A stretch of DNA of 64,000 nucleotides, taken from Ectocarpus siliculosus. Taxonomy: Eukaryota; Sar; Phaeophyceae; Ectocarpales; Ectocarpaceae. Every line of letters begins with the position of its first letter. Position 1 is the stretch's first letter. Under the pieces are notes generated by a model. That model was not told where the DNA came from, made no database searches, and was given only the letters and a program-made list of their open reading frames with translations. Both the position numbers and the translations under genes were made by a program. The stretch covers positions 673,550-737,549 of the forward strand of contig FN649752.1 in NCBI GenBank assembly GCA_000310025.1, in the 5' to 3' direction. Shown piece by piece: positions 29,465 through 41,900 of this stretch.

Positions 29465-30326
29465 ATGCCTAAACTGCCTGAGTCCGAAGACAGCAGCGCC
29501 AAGGTTGACTTTAACTCCTTCAGCTCTTCGGCGGGCGTCGGGGCCACGCTCAACGCCACCGTCGTTACCGCCGGTCACGAACGCCCTGAACCCTCCAAGA
29601 TCGCAGTCTCCAACGACTCCGCCTCGTGGTCAAGCAGCCGCCTCACTTCGCCGCCGCTGCCACCGCCACCGCCAGCGTACGACGACACCCTGTCAATGCC
29701 GCTCTCCCCGAGGCGTTACCATGTGAGCGCCGCAGCTCCCAAGCCTGCTCCAGCCACCGCTGGCGATCTTGCCACTGCTGCTCCCCCGTCATGCGCTGTC
29801 GCGCGCGGCATGTCTGAAGCGACCGACAAAACGAATCCGTTGTCTCCGTCTACTTCACCACGTCATGAGCAGCCGGGTTCGTCTCCAGAGTTTCGCATGA
29901 CGATGTCGTCTGGGGCAGCCGCCACGATGCCAGCTCCCACCCGCGCTGCGGCTGGTGCGGCGGCCGGTGCGGGGGGTGTCGTGCCCCCGCCCCTGCCCCA
30001 TCGGGCGACCGTTCTTCCTGCTTTGGAGAAAACGGATGAGCGCGGTGTTGCAGACGCGACCAAGGACAGTGGCGACCTCGCTGCTTCGACGGACCAGTCG
30101 GACGAAACCCCGAGCAACATCGTCCAAGAGGTGGCCGAAGACATGGGTGAGGGCGTGGCCGACATGATGCAGGCCATTCGAGGCGTGTTCGGCAGGGGGA
30201 AAAGTGACGACGGCGATGATGCCGACGCGACACCACCACCGCCGCAGAAGGTGGTCTACGGTGGTGGTGGCGACAGTGGCACCCCTGAACAGAGAGATTT
30301 TCCTGTTTCCGCAGTCCTCAGTCGAG
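29465..30326 (+). CDS. Giant gene, exon 1
   Basis: The ATG at 29465 lies two bases after a strong acceptor (pyrimidine tract plus CGACACAG), so an upstream leader intron is likely; upstream coding exons in phase 1 are also possible. The donor is GTCGAG|GTGAGG, phase 1. The N-terminus (MPKLPESEDSSAKVDFNSFS) has no signal peptide. A PPLPPPPPAYDD stretch of SH3- or WW-ligand type follows, then Ala/Pro-rich disordered sequence and a helix ending DMMQAIRGVFGRGK. Confidence 0.6.
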
Positions 30327-33300
30327 GTGAGGCATTAGCGCTGCCGCACGGCCTGTTGTGCTTGGCTGGCGGCAGCACTGGTAGAGAGCGAGAGCACCTC
30401 AAACGTTGTTCTTGCAACGCCACCCCACTCCAAGCCTCGCCAGGAGGAAATGATGTTTTGCTATAACCCCATCGACGTTCCCTCGCCCCGTTCCCCCCTG
30501 TTCCTTCTGTAATGGTGGCAAAAGTTCCCATCCGTCGTGATAGTCAGTACAATCACGCCTCAAAGCCCGATCGAAAATATTGCGATAGTAGCCCCGCCCC
30601 CACACATTTTTGATTCACGTCCCCCATTGTCATGAACCGGAGCACACTATTTCACCTCGCTAACAATAACGGTGACACCACCGCGACATTAATACTCGCT
30701 ACTTCTAGTATTGTAGAGAGCACTGGTTCGTGGTCGACCTCGTTAGATCAATCGCAGCAATAAGTAGGTGACACTCGAGTCCCAGCTGCATGTGCGGTTC
30801 CTTCTTGTTGACCGAAAATAATTCTTTTGCCGAAGTGTCCCCGCCTTTGTACACGCCAGTCTTTTTGGAAAATATACGTACAATCACAGAGAGACTAGAT
30901 GTGTACCCGTTTGAAGTATAACCACAATCGAAGGGTGTGTGTTGAAGTCTTTCACGGTGAGCGGGGCAAAAACGGCCGGATATTGTTGTTGTCTTTCTTT
31001 GAATAACCGTTCCAATCTCTCTACCGAGCGCCTTCATCTGGCCGTTCTGATCAAACTGGATACTGGGCTTAATTTTCTTCTTTGTCACAGAAAACAAAAG
31101 TCATCAGGCTCAAGCCTTGGGGACGAACGTGCTGAGACGCTGCAATGGTACATCCAGCGTGTGAGGAGCTCTGTTGATTCGTGCTCTTATTTTCGCGAGA
31201 GGTGTTTGTAAGTTTAAGTTTCGTCTTCGGGACACAAAACTAGCAGCAGCAAGACAAAGTTTCAGGCTCGTTCGACCTTTTCTAGCCAAGACACAGTCAT
31301 GAGAGCGACGTTGGTACAGCCGTGACATTTTTCTTCGTTTTTCCCCCAAGTGGCTGAATAAACTGCAGAGAGAACAGGTAGTAAGTAGAGTCGTTGAGTC
31401 CACGTGTCTTAGACCATGTCCTCGTAGAGCTCGCCCCGGTGGCGATACACTATCTATACGCGTAGAACACGCCGTCCTTAGTCTCGTCTTCGCAGCTAGG
31501 AGTGACGCGTTGAGGACTTTGCACTCGATTCTAACTCCCGGACCACAGCAGTCCTCGATCATTTCTGTTCGATGTCAATTTTCGGTTGTGTGTTCCTATC
31601 ATCCAAATGCCTGCGAATCGCCGTCGCAAATACGGTATTTTCCACCAGCCAATACGTTTATACCACGCTCACATACCAGTTTTCATCAATCAGCCTGTCT
31701 TTGTAGTTGTGCATACCCCATGAAAAGAACGCACCTCGTCACTCTACCTCGGGGTGTCATCCGCCGCAATATTTCGAGAGCGTACGTAGGCCCTACGCGA
31801 AGAATCACTGCAAACTCTCTGCTTCGGCTGCGACGTGCCAGTGTTCGAAAGCGATGATAAAAGCCGCACTCCGGCTCGAAGGAACCAATAAACCGGAAAA
31901 CATCCATACCTTATTCGAAATTGCCAAGATATTCGCAATGCTCAACCGCGCCTGAGCCTGCGTAACCCCCCGTCCCTTATCATAGCCAAAGTGGCCTTCC
32001 GAAAGTAACGCATTACTATGTCGCCCTCCCCCCCCCCTCTTCCGTCCTACCTCTCCCTTTCCGCCATCCCTGTGTCTGGTAGTCGAGTCTCCGGAGCCGT
32101 CCTCGTCCTCTTCCGCGCCCTCTCCCGTGCACCTCGACGGAGGCGCGGCGTTCTCCCGCGTGTTCGGTGCCCTGAAGGCTGCGGGGGTGGCCACCGACGG
32201 TGACAGCAGCACGGAGATGGGCGACGAGAAAGAGCAAGACGACGAAGCCGGTAAGGGGGAGGAGGAAGAGGAAGAAGACGAGGAGGAGGAGGAAGAGCAA
32301 CCGAAGGGAGAGGAAAAGGAGGACCTCGGCAGTTCGGCCGTCTCAAGGCTGCGCCAGATGTTCGAACGCTCGGACGGGAAGAAGAGGGCGATCCTGGAGG
32401 CCGGCCCAATCCCCGGGCAGGCGGTTTCGACTATCGGTGAATCTACCGGCGAAGACGAAGCTGCCGGGGAGGCGACGGGTGCGACGGGATCACCACAAGC
32501 CTCCCCGAAAGCTGGAAGCAACTCGGCGGAAGAGGAGGGGGCAAACGCCGCGGGGCTGGCGGCCGAGAGACCGGCAGCATCTGCGGCGTCCGGCTTTGGG
32601 GTCTCGGTCCACAAGTTCTTCTTCGGGTCTCGGACTAAGAAGGACGCCGCGCCGAAGGCTGCCGAAGAGCCCACTCCTCTAGCGGTTGCCGATGGAGCGG
32701 TGGTGGAGCCCTTGGGCGTGGCCGGGCAAAAGGAATCGTCAGAGACGGGACCGTTTGGCGACACGAAGCAGGCAAAGCTCGGAGGTTTGCCGGCCGAGTC
32801 GAGCACGAGCACTCAAGCTGTTGCACCGGCCGTGGAACAAACCGTGCTCCTGGCGGCGAAGGACGTCTCCTCTGTACCGGCAGCGATTGTCGACGTGGAC
32901 TCGACACCTCAGCTTGGCGGGGCGGCGTCATCTGCCAGCGTGCACCACTCGTCGACGGAACCGGCAATCTCGTCTGGTGCTGCTCAAGACAAAGCTGGCG
33001 ATCGTACAGGCGAAGAGATCGCTGTCGACGTCGTGGCGGTGGAGGAGTTGGCACCGGTAGCTGAAAAGGAGTCCCGACAGAACCCACCAGGAATTGTGGG
33101 GGCCCCGGCGGTGGTGGGAGTAGCCGGGACGGCAGGTCAGAGCGAAAAGCCTGCCGCCGACATGTCGATGCTGAACATGGCTCAGGCCTCCGCTGTGGAA
33201 GGTGCCGTGCATCCTGATGTGCCGGAAGAAAGGATTGTCCCTGAGGCCGCTGAAACGACCGTGACTGCGGTGGAGGCACCGACGGCAAAAGCCTATGATG

Positions 33301-35865
33301 GAGAGGCCACCCATGCCGCTGCTGTTATCGCGGCGCAGACCAAGGAGAAGATTGGCGCGTTTGAAGTGGCTCAGGTCAAGTTAATCGAACCAGAGATACC
33401 TGCGGTGGACCCGCCGGTGCCTTCTGATGTCCATGCAGTTGTGGCAGAAGGTGTGTCAGGTCCGTGTGCGACTGTGGGAGACGAGTTGCCAACGTTAGGA
33501 GGAGTGGGACAGACGACAGGGGCGTTACAAGACACTCGAGACGAAGCACCGCTCCAGGTGAAAGAGAAAGGAGTAGGCTGCTCCTTCAGTGCAACTTAAT
33601 GCCCGCATGCATGCACTCGGGTGCACTTCAGTATCTTGCGGACCGGCAGGACTTGATACGGGGACTTCCTGGGCAATGTTTTCAAGATTGGTGAATCGTG
33701 TTCTCAGCTGGCTGAAGGCCGTCTGGGCCTTCCCACCAGAGCTCGCCGGCCAGTATTCGTTGCCTTACTACACTATTATATCCCCACGCCCAAGAGACTT
33801 GTTGTCGTCGTTGTTGCTTCTTGATTATGCTGTTGGTTGTTGCTGCTGCTGCTGCGGTTTTCTTTGATGTCTAGCCATTATCTTTCGAAATGCCGAACGT
33901 CTCCCGATAAAACTCCCCATTGGTTATCTATTAGAAGGAGAACCCAGCGGCCAGAATCGAAGCATTTCTGGGGCACACTGTTTTTCGTTGTAAGTTGCGC
34001 ACTCCAATAGTTCTTTCGCTCGGCACGCCACCCACCATGCCCAACTCTCCCTTTTATGGGGCCCTCTCCTTGGCGTCCCGTTGATGCTTTCTCTGTTGAT
34101 GGTCGTCACAGATTTCTGCTCTTAAACTCTCTCTCGTTTTCTCCCGTTCTTGCACCGTCCTTGTCACAGGGAGCCAACGGCGAGCAGCAAACGGTTGTGG
34201 CAGCTGTGGAAGACGCAACGACCGCTGGGGACAAAGATGAACCGTATGTTACTGCGGCGGAAGAGGAGGGGCCGCAGGATGGAGACCTCGCGCCGCTCTC
34301 TTCGGCCACGTTCGACTTTTCTTCACCCACCACAGCGACGAACGACGGGCCTTTGGTCGAACCTAGCGGGAATGTACCGGCGATTCGCGAGGTCGCGCCG
34401 CCACCGGCGATAACCGAGGGCATGGTCGCATCTAGCGGGGATGTACCGGCGCTGGAGAAGGCCGCGCCGTCACTGGCGGCACCCAAAAACATGTCGTCTC
34501 CGGATTCCGATTGCGGGGTAATCGCCCCCTCGAGGGCCGGTCCTCTTCCCGAGGTCGCGGCGAAAGCGCCGGACACGGCCAAGATCGGCGGATCGCCAAC
34601 GAAGACCGTTGTCGACCAGCTCGCTCCGGGTGGTGTGGAGGAGGCGCTGTCGGAGGAAGGAGAAATCGAGCATCAAACTCCTGCCCCCAAGCAGGAAGAC
34701 GCGCCCATCCTGGCGAGTGCGCCCTTCAATGGTACTGCCGTGAGCGAGCTGGAAGTTTCAGCTGTACAAGCACCGGGCAAGATGTCTCAGGTGCAAAGAA
34801 CGGAGCAGGCGGCATCGATGGTCGAGGATGTTGTCGCTGCTGTGGGCCAGGTGAGGTCATGTACGGGTTTCTTGTTGCATGTGGGGTGGGGCAGGCTGCT
34901 TGCGTGTCGAGCGGTGGTACATATGTCTTCGCTGAGAGGTCTGCCTGTTCGTGCGGACAGTGTTCCATCACACAAGTTCCACGCCCAAACACCGACGTCG
35001 TTCCAACTCAATGGCCAGCGTGATCGATACCAAACGAACAGAGTCACTCACAAAACACTGAACAAGAACACTAAAACCAAGCACAGGCACACAATAGCTA
35101 GATTGTCTTCTATCAGACGAACTCATAACGCCTTCAAACGCCATGAACTACTGATCGACCAAATTCCACCACGGTCAATCGGCTGGGATTTCAGTACTGC
35201 CGGCGAAAAGGAGGATGGCGGTGATGGCATGAAGGGGATTACATCTTTGGCTACCCAAGGACTGTTGTTTTTCACTCACGCGAAGTATTATCAATACATC
35301 GCATAAACTCTTCCCGTGCGCACGCACAAATGGCTTTCGAAGGAGACTGTTGTTTTGCACTCACGCGAAGTCTTATCAATACATCTCATAAACCCTATCC
35401 GTGCGCACACACAAAGACACCCCGTTATACCTCCCACGTTTTGTCCACAATTGGTGGCATACCGTATAGATAGATCCTCAGGCTATAATAGTTGCTGTGG
35501 TTGACAAAATAATTAGCTATTTACCCGATAGACAGCAAATCATTGGTTGCAGTGGTCAAGGTATTGTGGGCAGTAAATGAGCTCGCAGCTTCAGGAAACG
35601 AGGCGAAAAGCCCCACGGGGACAGGGGACGCTATGCTTTGCCGGAGTTCCAAAGCACCAGATAGGCGTGGACAACATCGGGTCTTGCGTTCACAGTATGA
35701 AATCGAGCGCCCTCGACGGAGTGATCCTTCAAATCCCGTCCACAGCACTGGCTTCGGAAAGCGAAGCTTTTCTGCGTGTGCTTTGTGAACGGCCCAAATA
35801 ACGTGTCTCGCTTGTGAGTCTGTGCCACCCTGAATATCTTCCGTGCAACCTTGGCAACCTCTCTG

Positions 35866-35939
<74 letters not shown>

Positions 35940-38900
35940 TCTATCTCTCTGTGAACCATCAATATTCGATCTCCACGTCAAAACTTCTCATCCTACGACA
36001 ACCCGTATTTTCAGGAGAGCGATATCGCGCCCATCGAGGCTGCGGGGGTCATTCCGGCGGAATCGCAAGCCAAGCCTATGGCAACGGTGGAGAAACCGAG
36101 CGAGGACAAGGAGGTGAACGTAACAGACGCCACCCCCATCCTCAGTACTGTGGCGAGGCTCCGGTTGATGTATGAGAAAAAGAAAGTGAAGCGACCCCCC
36201 GTTTCACTTTCGACGCGTAAGGTGGAGAAGGACGGAGCGACAGAGCCGATCCAAGTTCCCGGCGAGGTTACATCTGCGGCGGCGGACCCTGCTCCGACCG
36301 TTGCCGCTGACGACGTTGCTGCCCCAAGTCCTGGGGAGAACACCACCGCCCCCGATATCACCGAGGGGGACACGACCGATGGGAACGTGCGCGAACCTAC
36401 TGAGGAACCGGATATCGCTCGAGACGAAGAGCCGGTCAAGGCCATGGATCCTTCTGCGATGGAGACAAAGGTTGAGGGTCCCTTCCCCGAGTCAACAACG
36501 GAGAGAGTTATCCCCAGGATAATTGGCAGCGGGCGTGACCGTCCCGCAGTCCTGCCGAAGGACGATACACCGTCGGACAAGGCCGAGGAGGGACCTCCTG
36601 CTGCCGTGGCTGGTGATGTAACATGTGCATCTGGCGATGAATCACCAAGCTTAGCCATCCTGCACCCCGAGGCGCGGCCATCCTACGGCGATGCCACTCA
36701 ACCTGCAACGGAGGCTGCCACGGGATTGATAGCGACCATCCAATCTTCTGGTGGTGGTGACGCAGACACGTCATCGGCGCGCCTCGAGGACAATTCCACC
36801 CCGGTGAGCATGGGGACACCGGGGGCACTGAACGAAGATGGTGCTGCGGGCGAAGCGACGATCGAGGCGAGTGTCAACATTCTCTTGTAGGCGAGAAGGC
36901 AGAACGGCTGTTGGATGTTGTTCGTCTCGTGTCCAGTGTGATGCGGTTTGTTGTCCACACTTGGTGTGCTTTTTTCCGGCCGTTGAAGGCCAACGCGCGT
37001 CCTTTGTCTTGTCCTCACCAGTGGGATGCTGGTACCAGTTGGTGATGTCCCCGCTGTCGCTCTTTAAAACCCTTCGACCGTGTACATATTTCTGCAGGAC
37101 GTCGGTGGCGCACCCTACGAGCAACCCACTTCGGTGGCAGCAAGAGACGCTCCGATCGATGTTGTCCCGGGGCCTGCCGTTGCCGACCCCGCTGATTCTG
37201 TGACAACCAAACAGAGACCAAAGAAGGCAGACGGCGAGACCGCCGGGGACGTTCCGTCGAGCACGGCTGAAGATGTGCATGCCACTGAGAAGGCGCCGGT
37301 AGTGGCGGGGTCGGTGTCCGCGCTAATATCAGCGCTCGAGGAGAGTTCGGCGGTGCCATCGGCGGAAGAGGCGGCCGCCCCAGTCGTGGGCGAGGTACTG
37401 CAGTCTGCCACCGACGACCGTTCTCCTACAGTTCCTGCGGAGGCGACGTCCGTTGTGGACGGTGCATCCGTGGGCGTTGAATCGGCCGCCGTGGACCCTG
37501 CTGTATCCGTGGACAAGACGGCGGCCCCGATTTCGAGCGTATCAGGACCAAGTCCGGCTGTCGTAGACGAGGTACCCGAACCGGCGGCGGCGGCCGAGGT
37601 CCCATCGAGTACCGGCGAGGTCACGGAGGAGCCAGAGGGCACGAAAGCCGACGGCTTGCCGTGCTCGACGTTGGTTGGAGAGGCAAGTGCTGCGTCCATC
37701 GCCGTCGATGAGCCGGTCCTGTCTGGCCCAGGTGATGTGGTGCCGGAGGCTGTGATGGACGTGGCGACGCCTGTGTTGGAAGTGGAGCCGGTGGCAGAGG
37801 TGGGCGAGGTAGCGGCCACGAGCTCTGATGCTGGTGCTGAGGAGACGGACTCGTCTATGCCAGCGCTCGTGGACGATTTGTCTCCAGCGAGAGAGGAGGA
37901 AGCAGAGACGACTGAGGTGGATGGCGGTGCGGGCGAAGCACCGATCGAGGTGAGTTTGTGAGGTGGTTTGGGTAGAGGTCAGGCTTGGTGGGTTTTGGAC
38001 GTGGTGAATCAATAGGGAAAGCGGGTGAGGCGATGTGTAGCCATCGTTGGGCCGGTAATATTGATGTTGCTAAGCCATTCGGCATCAACTGAAGACGACG
38101 AAGTAGTTTGATGATTGCCGTGCTAAACACCGTCTTTCACTAGCGGCTGTATCCTGTAGCTCCTGTTCACTAGTGAGATGGGACCCACTAGCACTTGACG
38201 TCCTCGTTCTCCCTGCTGTCGCTCTGTTGGACCGTGTACGTACGCATTTGCAGGCCGTCGATGGCGCACCCTCCCAGCAACCCACTTCGGTGGCACTAGA
38301 AGACGCCCCGATCGATGTTGTCCCGGGAACCACTGTGGCGGAGCCGTCTGTGTCCGTGGCGGCTGAGGAGAGACCAAAGCAGGCAGACAGCGATACCGCT
38401 GGGGATGTGGATGTCACTGAGAAGGTGCCCGTGGCGGCGGGGTCGGTGTCCGCATTGGTGTCGGCGCTCGAGGAGAATTCGGCGGCGCCATCGGAGGAAG
38501 AGACGGCCGCCCCCGCCGTGGATGACGTACGGCCGTCGGCCACAGACGACCGTTCTCCTACAGTTCCTGTGGAAACGGCGTCCGTCGTAGTCGATGCATC
38601 CGTGGTCGTTGAGGCGGCACCTGTGGACCCTGCTGTATCCGTGGAGGATGCAGCGGCCGTGGTGTCGAGCGTATCAGGACCAACTCAGGCTGTCGTAGAC
38701 GAACCCGAACCGGCGGTGGCGGCCGAGGTCCTATCGAGTACCGGTGGGTTCACGGAGGAGCCAGAGGGCACGAAAGCCGACAGCTTGCCGTGCTCGGCGC
38801 TGGTCGCAGAGGCAAGTGCTGCGTCCGTCGCCGTCAATGAGCCGGTCCTGTCTGGCCCGGATGGTGCGGTGCCGGAGGCTGTGGTGGACGTGGCGACGCC

Positions 38901-41900
38901 GGTGTTGGAAGTGGAGCCGGTGGCAGAGGTGGGCGAGGTAGCGGCCACAAGCTCTGATGCTGGTGCTGAGGAGGCCGACCCGTCTATGCCAGCGCTCGTG
39001 GACGATGTGTCTCCAGCGGGACCGGAGGAATCAGAGGCGGCGGACTTGGATGGTGGTGCGGTCGAGGCGCCGATCAAGGCGAGTGTGTGAAGTGTTTTGG
39101 TAGGGGTCGGGCTAGGCGTATTTGAAAGGTTATACATCAGTGCTCAAACGTGAGCGGTTATTACGATGTGTAGTCGAGATTGAGAGTTTGATGTGAAGAA
39201 GCTGTTCGACATCAACGTCGACGAAGTAGTATGAAGATTGCCGTGCTAAACCCCGCCGTTCACGCCATCGGGTGTATCCTGTGGCTCCTGCTTGCTAGTG
39301 TTGTGATACCAACCAGTACCTGATACCCTCGTCCTTGTCGCACTGTGGGACCGTGCAACTACGCGTCCTGCAGGACCTTGAGAACCAACCCCCCGAGCAA
39401 CCCGCTTCGATGGCAGCCGGAGACGTCCCGATCGATGTAGTCCCGGGGGCTGCTGTGGAGGAGCCGCCTGTGGTCGTGATGGGTGAGGAGACACCGAACC
39501 AGACAGACAGCGAGGCCGCCGGAGACGTTCTGTCGAGCACGACTGGGGATGTGGATGCCACTGAGAAGGCGCCGGTGGCGGCGGGGTCAGTGTCGGCGCT
39601 GGTATCGGCGCTGGAGCAGAGTTCGGCGGCGCCATCGGAGAAAGAGGCGGCCGCTCCAGTCGCGGATGAGGTACGGCCGTCGGCCACCGACGACGCTGCT
39701 ACTACAGCTCCTGCGGAGGCGACGTCTGTTGTAGGCGATGCACCCGTGGGCATCGAATCGGCTCCTGCTGACCCTGCTGTGTCCGAGGAGGACCCTGCGG
39801 ACGCGATGTCGAACGAGCTAGAACCAAGTCCGGTCGTGGTGGACGATGTATCCGAACCTGTGGAGACGGGCACGGTCCCGTCGAGTACCGGCGGGGTCCC
39901 GGAGGAGCCAGAGGGTGCGGAAGCCGACGCCATGCCATGTTCGGCGTTGGTTGTGGAAGCGACTACTGTGCCTGTCGCCGAATCGGTTCTGTCTGGCCCG
40001 GGTGATGTGGTGCCGGAGACTGTGGTGGACGTGGCGGCTCCGGTGTTGGAAGTGGAGCCGGTGGCAGAGGTGGGCGAGGTAGCGGCGACAACGTCTGGTA
40101 CTGATGCTGAGGAGGCAGACCCGTGTATTCCACCGCTGGTGGACGGTTTGTCTCCAGCGGGAGCGGAGGGAGCAGAGGCGGCGGAGTTGGATGGTGGTGC
40201 GGTCGAAGAGCCGATCGAGGCGAGTGTGTGAAGTGTTTCCGGTCGAGGTTATACTTAATTGGCGAGATTTGGACGTTTGGCGTCAATGTTGACACCTGAG
40301 CAGATGGTACGATGTGCACTCAGGATTAGGCCGGTAAGAAGAATGCAGACGTTCGACATCAGGCTATGACGACGAAAGTAGTTCGTTGGTCGCCCTTCTC
40401 AACGTCGTCGTTCACGCTATAGCTGTCGTATCGCGTGGCTCTCGCTCGCTAATGTTATTGTATACATCGGTGCTTGACATGCTCGTTCTCCCGCCTGTTG
40501 CGCTGTGGGACCCTGCGTGTATGTTTTGTTTAGGACATCGGTGGCACACCCTCCGAGCAACCCGCATCGGTGGCAGCGGACGACGCCCCGATCGATGTTG
40601 TGCCGGAGACTGGTGTGGTGGAGCCGTCTGTGTCCGTGACGGCTGAGGAGACGCCGAAGCAGACTGACGGTGAGATCGCTGGGGACGTTCCGTCGAGTAC
40701 CGGTGAAGATGTGGATGCCACTGAGGAGGCGCCGGTGTCGGCGGGGTCAGTGTCGGCGCTGGTGTCGGCGCTCGAGGAGAGTTCGGCGGTGCCATCGGCG
40801 GAAGAGGCGGCCGTCCCAGTCTTGGATGAGATACTGCCGTCATCCACCGACGACGGTTCTCCTACAGCTCCTGCGGAGACGACGTCCGTTGTAGACGATG
40901 CATCCGTGGTCGTTGACGTTGCGGCCGTAGAGCCTGCCGTGTCCGTGGAGGATCCTGCGGCTGTGGCGTCGAGCGGTCCCGAACCATGTCCGACCGTCGT
41001 AGACGAGGTACCCGAACCGGCGGTGACGGACGTGGTCCCGTCGAGTGTGGAAGCCGACGATGGGCCATCTTCGGGAGTGGTTGAAGAGGCAAATGCTGTC
41101 ACGGTGGAGGAGCCGGTGCTATCTGGCACGGGTGATGTGATGCCAGAGGCTGTGGGTGACCTGGCGACGCCGGTGTTGGAAGTCGAGCCGGTGTCGGAGG
41201 TTGACGAGGTAGCAGCCACGACGTCTAGTACTGATGGTGGCGATGCAGACCCATCTGTGCCAGCGGTCGTGGACGATTTGTGTTTAGCGGGAGCGCAGGA
41301 ATCCGAGGCGGCGGAGTTGGATGGTGGTGCAGGCGAAGCGCCGATCGAGGCGAGTGTGTGAAGTGGTTATAGTAGCGGATTGGCCAAGCGATACTTGGAG
41401 GTTCTGCACTAATCAATGTGGAAATGTGGGCGAGCATGGTGATTGGCAATCAATATTTTGGCGGTTGTGTTGACATGGTGAACCCGTTCGACATCGGCCT
41501 TCGGCGGACAGTGTTTCGTTGGTGTCCTTCTCAACACTGCTGTCGTTTGCACTCGCCGTTGTATCGTTGTGGCTCGTGGTGACTAGTGCTAGGGTATCCA
41601 CTAGCGCTTGACATTCTCGTTCTTCCGCTGTCGCTCTGCTGGATCCTGCATGTACGCGCGCGTTCTGCAGGTCGTGGGTGGCGCAACCTCCGACCAACCC
41701 ACTTCGGTGGCAACGGAAGACGCCCCGATCGATGTTGTCCCGGTGACTGCCGTGGCGGAGCCGTCTGTGCCCATGACGGCTGAGGAGACACCGAAGCAGG
41801 CAGACGGCGAGACCACCGGGGACGTTCCGTCGAGCACCGGTGAAGATGTGGATGTCGCTGAGAAGGCGCCGGTGTCGTCGGGGTTGGTGTCCGCGCTGGT

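Noticed and set aside
35631-36175. ORFs coding for runs of Ser-Leu or Arg-Glu
   Set aside because: Translations of the (CT)n/(GA)n microsatellite in intron 3 of the giant gene.
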